DNA of 64,000 bases from JACPYM01 sp031423495 (GTDB lineage: Bacteria; Acidobacteriota; Blastocatellia; RBC074), in the NCBI GenBank assembly GCA_031423495.1, contig JANPFP010000066.1:40085-104084 (forward strand). Direction: 5' to 3'. Position 1 is the first letter of the stretch, and the number at the start of each line of letters is the position of its first letter. A program made the position numbers and the translations under genes. This document shows, one piece after another, positions 26,585 to 34,945 of this stretch. A model generated the notes under the pieces. It was not told the origin of the DNA. It made no database searches and worked only from the letters and a program-made list of their open reading frames with translations.

Positions 26585-29428
26585 ATGCAACTTCGTCAAT
26601 TGAAACGGCTGCTGCTCGCGTGCAGCTTATGCTTACTGGTTTATGGCTTTGGTTCCGTCGCCGCGCAATCGTCAGCACAAGACACTGCACAGGCTGAATT
26701 TTTTGAGAAACAGATTCGCCCGATCTTTGCTACGCAATGCGCGAGGTGCCACAACCCGAAAGCGCAGGTCGCCAAACTCGACCTCACGACGGCGGAAGGT
26801 TTCGCCAAAGGCGGCGAGAGCGGTGCGCTTATCAATAAAGACAAGCCGGAAGAGAGCCGCTTGCTCAAGGCGATTGGCTATAGCGAAACGCTCAAAATGC
26901 CGCCGACCGGCAAGCTGAAAGACGAAGAAATTCAAGCCCTCGCCGCGTGGGTCAAAGCGGGCGCTGTCTGGCCGGGCGCAGTCGCCACGGTTGCCAAAGC
27001 CGCCAAACCGGATTCGACGCGCGCATTCACCGAAGCCGAAAAAGCCTTTTGGTCGTTTCAACCGCTGGCGCGTCCGGCGCTTCCGAAAGTCAAAAACAAC
27101 GCTTGGGTTAAGGCTCCGATTGATGCGTTCGTCTTGCAACAACTCGAAGCGAAAGGACTCAAACCCGCAGTGCCAGCCGATAAGCTGACGCTGTTGCGAC
27201 GCGCGACTTTTGATTTGACCGGCTTGCCGCCGAGCGAAAAAGAGATCAACGAATTCCTCGCCGACAACGCAAAAGATGCCTTTGCCACAGTGGTTGATCG
27301 TTTGTTGGCTTCTCCGCGTTACGGCGAGAAGTGGGGACGCCACTGGCTTGACGTGGCCCGTTATGCCGACTCGACCGGCAACGACGAAGATCATCGCTAT
27401 CCGCACGCGTGGAAGTACCGCGATTACGTGATCGAATCTTTCAACAACGATTTGCCTTACGATCAATTTATCCGCGAACAAATCGCGGGCGATATGTTGC
27501 CAAGCAAAGACGGTAGCGAAGTGAATCGGCGCGGCATTATCGCTACGGGATTTTTGGCGTTGGGGCCGAAAGCGATTGCGCAGCAAGACAAAAAGAAAAT
27601 GTTGTATGACGTTTTCGACGAACAGGTAGACGTGACGACCAAAGCCTTTCTCGGCCTCACCGTAGCTTGCGCGCGCTGCCACAATCACAAGTTCGATCCG
27701 CTGTTGACGAAAGATTATTACGCGCTGACCGGGATGTTTGCCAGCACCAAGAGTTTCTCGAACGCCGAATCGCACGTTTCAGTCCCGCTCGAAAAACCGC
27801 TCGTGCCCAAAACGGAATGGGACAAATACAAAGCCGAACGCGATGCGCTGCAAGCGAAGCAGAGTGCTGCGATGACCGAGATCAGCGAGATCGTTGACAG
27901 CGTACGCGAACCCGCCGCGCGTGAACTCGTGCCGCGCACAGCGGATTACATGCTGGCGGCGCATCGTGTCTATGCCGAGAACGCGAATGCTCTCGACGTA
28001 GCCGTTCGCGCCAAGCTCAATCTCGATGCGTTGCAACGTTGGGTCAAAGTTTTGAAACCCGAAGACCTCACGCCGCAACACTTGTTGGAATGGCGCAAGG
28101 CTACGGATGAAAAACGCGCTGCCGTGGCGCAACAATATCAGCAGCAATTGCAAACGCGTCTTGCCGGTTGGCTCAAGCGCATGGGCGAATGGCGCACAGG
28201 CGGGAAGCCGCTGCAAACCGACAGCGATGGCCGAACCGTCAGGAAGCCGGTGTTTGAAGCCGGCGAAGATCGTTTCTTCCAAGCCGTTTATGTCAGCGGC
28301 ACCGGCCCGCTCGGAATCACCGCTAAAGACAAAAAGCGTTTCAACGAAACGCAAAACAACCACATCGCTGAACTCGAAAAAGAAATCGAATCACTAAAAA
28401 AAGCCGCGCCGAAAGAACTCGATATGGCCTGCGCGGTGGAAGAAGGTGAAACGCTGGCACAGCCCGTATTCATTCGCGGCGATTACCACAGCGAGGGCGA
28501 AGAAGCGCCGCGCTCTTTCCCCGCGATCTTGTCGAAATTCGATACGCAGCCTGCTTTCAAAGGCAGCGGACGTTTGCAATTCGCCGAATGGCTCACGCAA
28601 CCCGAACATCCGTTGACGGCGCGTGTGCTGGTCAATCGTTTGTGGCAAGGCCATTTTGGCGAAGGCTTAGTTCGTACGCCGGACAATTTCGGCAAGATGG
28701 GCGAACGGGCTTCGCACCCTGAGTTGCTAGACTTTCTGGCGCGCGAATTCGTGCAAAGCGGTTGGTCAATCAAAGCGATGCACCGCGTGATGATGTTGTC
28801 GAACACTTATCAAATGGCGAGCGAAAACACGGCGGCGTTGAGTGCCGATCAAGACAATCGTTTGCTGTCGCGCTTCAATCGTCGTCGCCTCGCGGTCGAA
28901 GAATTGCGCGACGGCTTATTGCAAATTGACGGGACGATTGATTTGACGATGTTCGGTTCGTTGCAAAGCGGGCGCGGCACCGACGGCGAAACCAGCCAGG
29001 GCCGTTTGAGCATCAATCCCGACAAACAAAAACGGCGGACGGTTTATTTGCCGCTGCGTCGGGCGAACTTGTCTACGTTGCTGAATCTTTTTGATTTTGG
29101 TGATGCGACGACGATGAGCGGCAAGCGGCAACTGACCAATGTTTCTACGCAGGCGTTGTTCTGGCTGAACAGCGAATTCCTGACCGACGGTTCGACCACG
29201 ATTGCCAAAGGCTTGTTGAGCGACGCCCAACTCACTGACGAAGCGCGCATCGCCAGCCTTTACCTGCGCGTGTTGAATCGCACTGCCGACTCGCGCGAAG
29301 TTGCCGCCGCGTTGCAATACGTGAATGCGTTCAAACAGAAATTCGCGGGCGAGCAAGCCGACCTCAAAGCGTGGCAGAGCTTCTGTCGCGTGTTGATGGC
29401 GTCGAATGATTTCCTTTACGTTGACTAA
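26585..29428 (+). CDS. DUF1549/DUF1553 protein with N-terminal Planctomycete-type cytochrome c domain
   Basis: A 947-residue exported protein (hydrophobic residues about 9-27). The cytochrome domain has EKQIRPIFATQCARCHNPKA (CxxCH) and LKMPPTGKLKDEEIQALAAW. DUF1549 has LLRRATFDLTGLPPSEKEIN, YGEKWGRHWLDVARYADS and CARCHNHKFDP. DUF1553 has HPLTARVLVNRLWQGHFGEG, TPDNFGKMGERASHPELLDF and VSTQALFWLNSEFL. It has no adjacent DUF1501; the nearest on this strand is at 35983. The middle region is shorter than in the protein at 20666-23833. A secreted redox-linked role is inferred from the haem motifs. Confidence 0.87.
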   Translation: MQLRQLKRLLLACSLCLLVYGFGSVAAQSSAQDTAQAEFFEKQIRPIFATQCARCHNPKAQVAKLDLTTAEGFAKGGESGALINKDKPEESRLLKAIGYSETLKMPPTGKLKDEEIQALAAWVKAGAVWPGAVATVAKAAKPDSTRAFTEAEKAFWSFQPLARPALPKVKNNAWVKAPIDAFVLQQLEAKGLKPAVPADKLTLLRRATFDLTGLPPSEKEINEFLADNAKDAFATVVDRLLASPRYGEKWGRHWLDVARYADSTGNDEDHRYPHAWKYRDYVIESFNNDLPYDQFIREQIAGDMLPSKDGSEVNRRGIIATGFLALGPKAIAQQDKKKMLYDVFDEQVDVTTKAFLGLTVACARCHNHKFDPLLTKDYYALTGMFASTKSFSNAESHVSVPLEKPLVPKTEWDKYKAERDALQAKQSAAMTEISEIVDSVREPAARELVPRTADYMLAAHRVYAENANALDVAVRAKLNLDALQRWVKVLKPEDLTPQHLLEWRKATDEKRAAVAQQYQQQLQTRLAGWLKRMGEWRTGGKPLQTDSDGRTVRKPVFEAGEDRFFQAVYVSGTGPLGITAKDKKRFNETQNNHIAELEKEIESLKKAAPKELDMACAVEEGETLAQPVFIRGDYHSEGEEAPRSFPAILSKFDTQPAFKGSGRLQFAEWLTQPEHPLTARVLVNRLWQGHFGEGLVRTPDNFGKMGERASHPELLDFLAREFVQSGWSIKAMHRVMMLSNTYQMASENTAALSADQDNRLLSRFNRRRLAVEELRDGLLQIDGTIDLTMFGSLQSGRGTDGETSQGRLSINPDKQKRRTVYLPLRRANLSTLLNLFDFGDATTMSGKRQLTNVSTQALFWLNSEFLTDGSTTIAKGLLSDAQLTDEARIASLYLRVLNRTADSREVAAALQYVNAFKQKFAGEQADLKAWQSFCRVLMASNDFLYVD

Positions 29429-29430
29429 GA

Positions 29431-29502
29431 GCATGTAGTCCCGCCTTCAGGCGGAATGTCTTGAGTGAGCGAGACATTCCGCCTGACGGCGGGACTACAT
29501 GC
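29431..29502. repeat. Palindrome with 31-bp arms between two genes
   Basis: The arms 29431-29461 and 29472-29502 are reverse complements with one mismatch and a 10-bp loop; the arm begins GCATGTAGTCCCGCCTTCAG. It starts three bases after the stop of the DUF1549/DUF1553 gene, and its right arm contains an ATG at 29499 that is in frame with the next gene. There is no T-run, so a terminator role is uncertain. Confidence 0.85.
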
Positions 29503-29516
29503 CTCAAACATCCCCC

Positions 29517-30668
29517 ATGCCATACAAAATCCTTGTCGTAGATGACGAACCCGACCTTGAAATCCTCATCACCCAACGCTTCCGCAAACGCATTCGCGCC
29601 GAGGAACTCACCTTTCTTTTTGCCAGCCATGGCGAAGAGGCGCTGGTCAAATTACAAGCCGACAACCTCGTAGACGTCGTGCTCACCGACATCAATATGC
29701 CTGTGATGGATGGCCTGACGCTGCTGTCCCGTTTGCGTGAAGCGCATCCGCTGCTGCGTTCCGTGATTGTCTCGGCGTATGGCGATATGCCGAACATTCG
29801 CACGGCGCTCAATCGTGGCGCGTTCGATTTCATCACCAAGCCAATTGATTTTCAGGATTTAGAAATCACGCTTGACCGCGCCATCAGCGACGCCGTCGAG
29901 CGCAAACAGGCGGCGCAGGATCGTGACCGCTTGCTGGCCTTGAGCCGCGAACTCGAACTGGCGCGCAACATTCAATCCGCGCTCGTTCCGCATACCTTCC
30001 CGCAACACGAAAGCCTGTCGGTCTATGGCTCGATGATTCCGGCGGCGGAAGTCGGCGGCGATCTGTTTGATTGTTTCATGCTTGATGACCAGCGGCTGGC
30101 CTTCACCATCGGCGATGTGTCCGGCAAAGGCATCGCGGCGGCACTGTTTATGGCCGTCAGCCGCACGGTGTTGCGCGTAGCCGCCAGCAAAGGCTTGTCG
30201 CCGCAAGCCTGTCTGCTGGAAGCGCACCAGTTTCTGTATGGCGAGCGCCGCGCTACGTCCCACTTCGTCACCTGTTTTTACGGCATTCTCGATCTGGCGA
30301 CCGGGCAATTGGAATACAGCCGCGCCGGACACAATCCGCCGTATCTGGTGCGCGGCGATGCGGTGCAAACGCTGGATGCGGCGAGCGGGTTGCCGCTGGG
30401 CATGATCAGGCGCGTGAACTACGACACGGCAACGGTGCAGCTTGCTCCCGGAGACACGCTGCTGCTGTTCACCGACGGCATCACCGAAGCGATGAATCCG
30501 CGACAAGAGGAATATGGCGAAGAGCGGCTGGTGCAATTGCTCGGCGAGCGATCGTCGGCGCTGGCTGTGGAGGAGTTAGTTCGGTTGGTGACACAAGAGG
30601 CGATTGCGTTCGCCGAGGGCGCACCAGCTTCGGATGATATGACGGTTTTAGGCGTGCGGTATGTTTAG
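29517..30668 (+). CDS. Response regulator with PP2C/SpoIIE-type serine phosphatase output
   Basis: A 383-residue protein from the ATG at 29517; the ATG at 29499 lies in the palindrome and is less likely. The receiver domain (residues about 3-125) has acidic residues in VVDDEPD, the phosphoacceptor Asp58 in LTDINMPVMDG and Lys108 in FITKPID. A coiled linker (about 128-160) leads to an RsbU-like PP2C domain with AAEVGGDLFD, FTIGDVSGKGIAAALFMA, YSRAGHNPP, LLLFTDGITEA and ASDDMTVL, where the Asp residues bind metal. Such proteins dephosphorylate anti-sigma-antagonist partners. No anti-sigma factor is seen nearby; a sensor kinase follows on the same strand. Confidence 0.9.
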   Translation: MPYKILVVDDEPDLEILITQRFRKRIRAEELTFLFASHGEEALVKLQADNLVDVVLTDINMPVMDGLTLLSRLREAHPLLRSVIVSAYGDMPNIRTALNRGAFDFITKPIDFQDLEITLDRAISDAVERKQAAQDRDRLLALSRELELARNIQSALVPHTFPQHESLSVYGSMIPAAEVGGDLFDCFMLDDQRLAFTIGDVSGKGIAAALFMAVSRTVLRVAASKGLSPQACLLEAHQFLYGERRATSHFVTCFYGILDLATGQLEYSRAGHNPPYLVRGDAVQTLDAASGLPLGMIRRVNYDTATVQLAPGDTLLLFTDGITEAMNPRQEEYGEERLVQLLGERSSALAVEELVRLVTQEAIAFAEGAPASDDMTVLGVRYV

Positions 30669-30670
30669 TT

Positions 30671-30826
30671 ATGGAGTGCTGCGGCTCGACGCAGCTTTTC
30701 GTTCGCCGCGATTCGACTCAGGTTACCCCAAGCGGTCAAATGCGAACGCAACGCTGCGGCGATATTAAGGGTTACCCCAAGCGGTCAATTGCGAACGAAA
30801 AGCTGCGTCGAGCCGCAGCACTCCAT
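30671..30826. repeat. Inverted repeat with perfect 36-bp arms and an internal direct repeat
   Basis: The arms 30671-30706 and 30791-30826 are perfect reverse complements, beginning ATGGAGTGCTGCGGCTCGAC. Between them a ~28-bp unit (GGTTACCCCAAGCGGTCAA then TGCGAACG) occurs twice, from about 30721 and 30770. The element sits between the stop of the phosphatase gene (30668) and the start of the kinase (30847). Confidence 0.85.
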
Positions 30827-30846
30827 GTCGCACTGAAAGGGCTGAA

Positions 30847-33800
30847 ATGAAGAAAAATCAAAAGGCAAAAGGCAAAAGGCAAAAGGCAAAAGTGGAATGC
30901 GGAAGCAGAGCTTTTTCTGTATTTCCGAAATCAAGTTCCGAACTTTTTCCTTTTGTGTCTGGCTTTCTGAACTTTTGCCTTTTGCCTTTTGCCTTTTGCC
31001 TTTTGATTTTTCTGCTGCTTGCCTTTCCGGCGTTCAGCCAGGAGCCCGCGCTAAAGGCCGAAATCGGCATGCCCTTGCTGCGCAATTACACGTCGAAGGA
31101 ATACGGAGCCTCCGCCCAGAACTGGAGCATTCTGCAGGATCGTCGTGGCGTGCTCTACGTCGGCAACCTCGGAGCTGCCGTGCTGGAATACGACGGCGTT
31201 ACCTGGCGCAAGATCAGCATCCCCGGCGCAGGTCGTTCCCTCGCCCTGGACGCTGCGGGAAAGATTTGGGTGGGTTCTCAGGCGGACTTCGGTTTCCTGG
31301 AACCCGACGCCAACGGCACGCTGCAATACGTCTCGCTGGTTGAGAAGATTCCGCCGGAGCACCGCAGCTTCAACGATGTCTGGCGGGTGCTGTCCACTCC
31401 ACAGGGAACCTTCTTTCAATCCTACGCGCGCCTCTTCCGCTGGGATGGCCAGCGGGTGCAGGTCTGGGCCACGAAGACGCGCTTTGAAGCGCTCTCGGAA
31501 GTGCGTGGTCGCATCTATACCTCGCAGATCGGCATCGGTTTGCAGGAAATTGTGGGCGATGAATTACGCAACCTGCCCGGTGGCGTGGCCTGGAAAGATT
31601 CCATCAAGCTCATTCTGCATCCGTATGACGAACAGCGCATCCTGGTCTCTGCCCAGCGGGAAACGCTAACACTTTACGATGGTGAGCAGGTGACCCTGTT
31701 TCCGACTCAGGCGGACGATCATCTCAGGAAAAGCGAACTCTACACGTCCACGCCGCTCCCCGATGGCGGCTTCTGCCTCAACACTCAGGCTGGTGGCGCG
31801 GTGATCATTGAGCGCGATGGTCGGCTGCGCCGCATTCTGGACAAGGATTCCGGGCTGCAAACTCAGAAGGTCAATGCGGCTTTTACTGATCGCGAGGGTG
31901 CCTTATGGCTGGCGCTTGGCTCCGGCATCTCCCGCGTGGACATCAACTCCCCGATTGCTCTCTTTTCCCGCCAAAGCGGTTTCGATGTCATGCGCCACGG
32001 CGGCTCGCTCTACGTTACGTCTTTACACACGGGCGTTGCGCTCTACCGCCTGGAGCCGAATCGAACCACTGGCCTGGCCGCCTTGCAACCGATCCCTTCT
32101 CGTGCTGTTCAGGCTTATCGCCTGCTATCCTTCCTTGATCCCGCTGGCAAAGCGCCGCCCCAGTTGCTCGCCGCCGCCTTTTATTATGGTGTCATGAAAA
32201 TCGAGGGCGATGTAATTTCCCCGACCCTGCCACGCGAGCAAGGGCTGGTAGAGTGGGGGGACACGCTGCTGCAATCCCGGCAATTTCCTAACCGCGTGTT
32301 TGCGGGGTACTCGGGTAGCCTGTCTTCCATCCGCTGGGAAAACGGTCAATGGATTAATGAGGGCCGCATTCCCACCAACAGCGTTGTGAGGTCATTGGCT
32401 GAAGAGGGCGATGGCACGCTTTGGGCTGGTACCAGCACGGGCGGCGTGCTGCGCGTGGTCGTCCCCGCCACCGGGATGCGTGATGCGAAAGTGGAACGCT
32501 TCACTGAAAAAGACGGGCTGGGGAAACGCGTGCATGAGGTGCTCCACGCAGACGGCCAACTTTTCGTTATTCCGTCCCCGACGAAGAACATCCTGCGCTG
32601 GGATGGAGCGGCTCGTCGTTTTATCCCTGACAACCGCTTCCTGCTTCCGCTGCCAGACCCCGAGGCGGGGGCTAGATTGCAGTTACTCCCAAACGGCGAC
32701 ATCTGGTCCAGAACTTCAACACTCAACGATCAACGGCAGGGCATCTTTCGCCGCCAGGCTGATGGAACCTATCAACTCGACGAAGCGCCTTTCCGCGGCT
32801 TGTCCCGGTTCGGGGTTCGCAACGTCCTGTCTGAGTCGGACGGCAGCCTCTGGATTGCCGGTGATGACGGCCTCGTCCGCTTTGACCAGCGGATGAAACC
32901 CACCGCCGCGCCGCCTTTCTCCGCGTTGGTGCGCCGCGTCAGCGCAGGGGCGGACGCCATCGTCTTCGGTGGAGCAACACTCGCCGCTCCGCTGCGTCTG
33001 CCCTTCGCCCGCAACTCGCTGCACTTTGAATTCGCCGCGCCGAGTTACGGCGACGAAGCGGGAACCGCATATCAATACCGCCTGGAAGGAGCCGACAAAG
33101 ACTGGTCGGGCTGGGGCAGGCAAACCGAAGCCAACTACAACAACCTCGGCCCCGGCGCGTACCGGATGCGCGTCCAGGCGCGCACCAGTGATGGTCGCCT
33201 CAGCGAAGAAGGAGCCTTCAGCTTCACGATCCTGCCGCCGTGGTATCGCACGTGGTGGGCTTATGGTTTTTATGCGCTGCTGCTGGCGGCGTTGATTTAT
33301 GCGGCTGCGCGCCTGTTGCGGCGACGTGTCGAGGCGCGCGAACAAGCGAAAGCCGCGCAACGCGAAGCGGAGTTGCGCGCGGAAACTGCTCTGCGCGAAG
33401 CCGAGTTGCGCGCCGATGCCGCCGCCGCGCAGGCGAAATCGCTGCAAGCCGAAAACGAGGCTTATCAACGCCTCAAAGCGACGCAGGAACAATTGCTGGT
33501 GCAGGAAAAACTGGCTTCGCTCGGAGCCTTGACCGCAGGCATCGCGCACGAGATCAAGAATCCGCTGAACTTCGTCAACAACTTCGCCGACCTGTCGGTA
33601 GAACTGATGGACGAATTGCGCGAAGACATCGAAAAGAACAAGGCCGCGATTCCTGCGAAGGATTACGAGAACATCGAAGCCTTGCTCGACGACCTGACCG
33701 GCAACGCCAAAAAGATCAACGAACACGGCAAACGCGCCGACGGCATCGTGCGCAGCATGCTGCTGCATTCGCGCGGGCAAGCGGGCGAACGCCAACCGAC

Positions 33801-34296
33801 CGACATCAACGCGATGCTGGACGAATATGTGAACCTGACGTATCACGGCATGCGCGCGCAGGATTCATCCTTCAACGTCACCATCGAACGCGCGCTGGCA
33901 AGCGATGCCGGAATGGTCGAGGCGATTCCGCAAGACCTGAGCCGCGTGTTTTTGAATTTGCTGAACAACGCCTGTTACGCGGTGAACGACAAGGCGAAAA
34001 AGAACGGCGCAGGCTTTGTACCGAAGCTGCGCGTGAGTTCGGTGAACCTGGGCGATGCTGTCGAGATTCGCATCCGTGACAATGGCATGGGCATTCCGCC
34101 GGAAGTGCGCGACAAAATCTTCAATCCGTTTTTCACGACGAAACCTACGGGGCAGGGAACGGGCTTGGGTCTTTCGATCAGTCACGACATCGTCGTGCAG
34201 CAACACCACGGACAACTGGAAGTGGAAACCGAACCGGGCGAATACACGGAATTCATCGTGCGTTTGCCGCGCAGCAGTGGATTACGGCTGCGATGA
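30847..34296 (+). CDS. Propeller-type sensor histidine kinase
   Basis: A 1149-residue kinase. Residues 1-65 act as a signal peptide: a Lys-rich start (KKNQKAKGKRQKAK), a linker, and a hydrophobic core ending FLLLAFPAFSQ. Residues about 75-700 are a two-component-regulator propeller (NWSILQDRRGVLYVGNLG and similar repeats), about 715-795 a Y_Y_Y domain (YQYRLEGADKDWSGWG), about 804-824 a membrane helix, about 828-890 a coiled coil rich in Ala/Glu/Arg. The kinase core has His901 in GIAHEIKNPLNFVNNF, the N box NLLNNACYAV near 1040, and glycine boxes DNGMGIPP and GQGTGLGLSIS. The signal peptide is largely encoded by a palindromic repeat (30852-31012), and the gene ends against a receiver-domain remnant. 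Confidence 0.9.
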   Translation: MKKNQKAKGKRQKAKVECGSRAFSVFPKSSSELFPFVSGFLNFCLLPFAFCLLIFLLLAFPAFSQEPALKAEIGMPLLRNYTSKEYGASAQNWSILQDRRGVLYVGNLGAAVLEYDGVTWRKISIPGAGRSLALDAAGKIWVGSQADFGFLEPDANGTLQYVSLVEKIPPEHRSFNDVWRVLSTPQGTFFQSYARLFRWDGQRVQVWATKTRFEALSEVRGRIYTSQIGIGLQEIVGDELRNLPGGVAWKDSIKLILHPYDEQRILVSAQRETLTLYDGEQVTLFPTQADDHLRKSELYTSTPLPDGGFCLNTQAGGAVIIERDGRLRRILDKDSGLQTQKVNAAFTDREGALWLALGSGISRVDINSPIALFSRQSGFDVMRHGGSLYVTSLHTGVALYRLEPNRTTGLAALQPIPSRAVQAYRLLSFLDPAGKAPPQLLAAAFYYGVMKIEGDVISPTLPREQGLVEWGDTLLQSRQFPNRVFAGYSGSLSSIRWENGQWINEGRIPTNSVVRSLAEEGDGTLWAGTSTGGVLRVVVPATGMRDAKVERFTEKDGLGKRVHEVLHADGQLFVIPSPTKNILRWDGAARRFIPDNRFLLPLPDPEAGARLQLLPNGDIWSRTSTLNDQRQGIFRRQADGTYQLDEAPFRGLSRFGVRNVLSESDGSLWIAGDDGLVRFDQRMKPTAAPPFSALVRRVSAGADAIVFGGATLAAPLRLPFARNSLHFEFAAPSYGDEAGTAYQYRLEGADKDWSGWGRQTEANYNNLGPGAYRMRVQARTSDGRLSEEGAFSFTILPPWYRTWWAYGFYALLLAALIYAAARLLRRRVEAREQAKAAQREAELRAETALREAELRADAAAAQAKSLQAENEAYQRLKATQEQLLVQEKLASLGALTAGIAHEIKNPLNFVNNFADLSVELMDELREDIEKNKAAIPAKDYENIEALLDDLTGNAKKINEHGKRADGIVRSMLLHSRGQAGERQPTDINAMLDEYVNLTYHGMRAQDSSFNVTIERALASDAGMVEAIPQDLSRVFLNLLNNACYAVNDKAKKNGAGFVPKLRVSSVNLGDAVEIRIRDNGMGIPPEVRDKIFNPFFTTKPTGQGTGLGLSISHDIVVQQHHGQLEVETEPGEYTEFIVRLPRSSGLRLR
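30852..31012. repeat. Perfect 42-bp inverted repeat of GGCAAAA heptamers inside the kinase gene
   Basis: The arms 30852-30893 and 30971-31012 are exact reverse complements over 42 bp, with four GGCAAAA units each and a 77-bp loop. The element lies inside the kinase reading frame. Its left arm encodes the basic n-region and its right arm encodes the hydrophobic NFCLLPFAFCLLIFL of the signal peptide. It belongs to the same family as 15056-15177. Confidence 0.9.
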
Positions 34297-34350
34297 TTAC
34301 TTCACGAAACCGCTTGATTTCGGTATGTTGAAAGCGAAATTACTGACAGC
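34276..34350 (+). pseudogene. C-terminal remnant of a response-regulator receiver domain
   Basis: In the frame +1 relative to the kinase stop, the DNA reads VDYGCDDYFTKPLDFGMLKA and then KLLTA. This matches the conserved end of a receiver domain (GADDYLTKPxD...L...I), including the invariant Lys-Pro. No receiver start, acidic pocket or phosphoacceptor Asp precedes it; the upstream sequence is the end of the kinase. The fragment stops where a palindromic repeat begins at 34352. It is best read as the leftover of a deleted receiver gene or domain that once followed the kinase. Confidence 0.75.
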
Positions 34351-34351
34351 A

Positions 34352-34469
34352 AACGGTAGCGCAATCTGCCGAAATTGCGTGGCGTGATGACCTACGACAT
34401 TGATTGCGCCCATAACCCCACGGCTTCGGTAAGTGAAGCTGCGCAATCTCGGCAGATTGCGCTACCGTT
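34352..34469. repeat. Inverted repeat with 28-bp arms
   Basis: The arms 34352-34379 and 34442-34469 are reverse complements with one mismatch (AACGGTAGCGCAATCTGCCG). The loop is 62 bp. It abuts the receiver-domain remnant on the left and precedes the DUF1569 gene by 24 bp on the right. Confidence 0.85.
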
Positions 34470-34493
34470 GTATTCTTTTTTAATGATAGCCCG

Positions 34494-34943
34494 ATGAAAA
34501 CACTGAGCAATCCGCAAGACTTGGTTGAGATTCAAACGCGCTTGCAACAAGTACGCGCCGATTCAGCGCGGCAATGGGGCAAGATGAACGCGCATCAGAT
34601 GCTTTGTCATTTGTGCGACGCCTTTCGCAACGTATCGGGTGAACGGCCTACGGCGTGGCGCGGCAACTGGTTTACCAAACACGTATTGAAATGGTTGGCG
34701 TTGCAAGCGCCGATGCAATGGCCGCACGGCGTCAAAACCAGCCCTGAAGCCGATCAGGAAATCGGCGGTACGAAGCCGGTTGAATTTGCGCGCGACCGTG
34801 CCGATTGCGAAGCCTTGTTGCGACAGTTTGTTTCAGGCCAATCGTTTGTGCGGCATCCGATGTTCGGCGAGATGACGAACGAGGAATGGATGCGTTGGGG
34901 TTATTTGCACTGTGATCATCACCTGCGACAGTTCGGAGTTTGA
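34494..34943 (+). CDS. DUF1569 (DinB-like) protein
   Basis: A 149-residue protein of DUF1569 size, with WGKMNAHQMLCHLCDAFRN near residues 27-45, SFVRHPMFGEMTNEEWMRW, and the terminal HCDHHLRQFGV. The spaced histidines (in NAHQM, CHL, and HCDHH) match the metal-ligand pattern of the DinB/DUF1569 four-helix bundle. These are usually metal-dependent, probably thiol-linked, enzymes or stress proteins; the activity of this member is unknown. Its stop overlaps the region of the next gene start (34946), so the two are likely co-transcribed. Confidence 0.8.
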   Translation: MKTLSNPQDLVEIQTRLQQVRADSARQWGKMNAHQMLCHLCDAFRNVSGERPTAWRGNWFTKHVLKWLALQAPMQWPHGVKTSPEADQEIGGTKPVEFARDRADCEALLRQFVSGQSFVRHPMFGEMTNEEWMRWGYLHCDHHLRQFGV

Positions 34944-34945
34944 TT

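Noticed and set aside
26672..27775. A 367-codon minus-strand frame
   Set aside because: It is antisense to the DUF1549/DUF1553 gene at 26585-29428 and shows no domain pattern.
32716..33846. A 376-codon minus-strand frame
   Set aside because: It is antisense to the histidine kinase; no family pattern, low-complexity composition.
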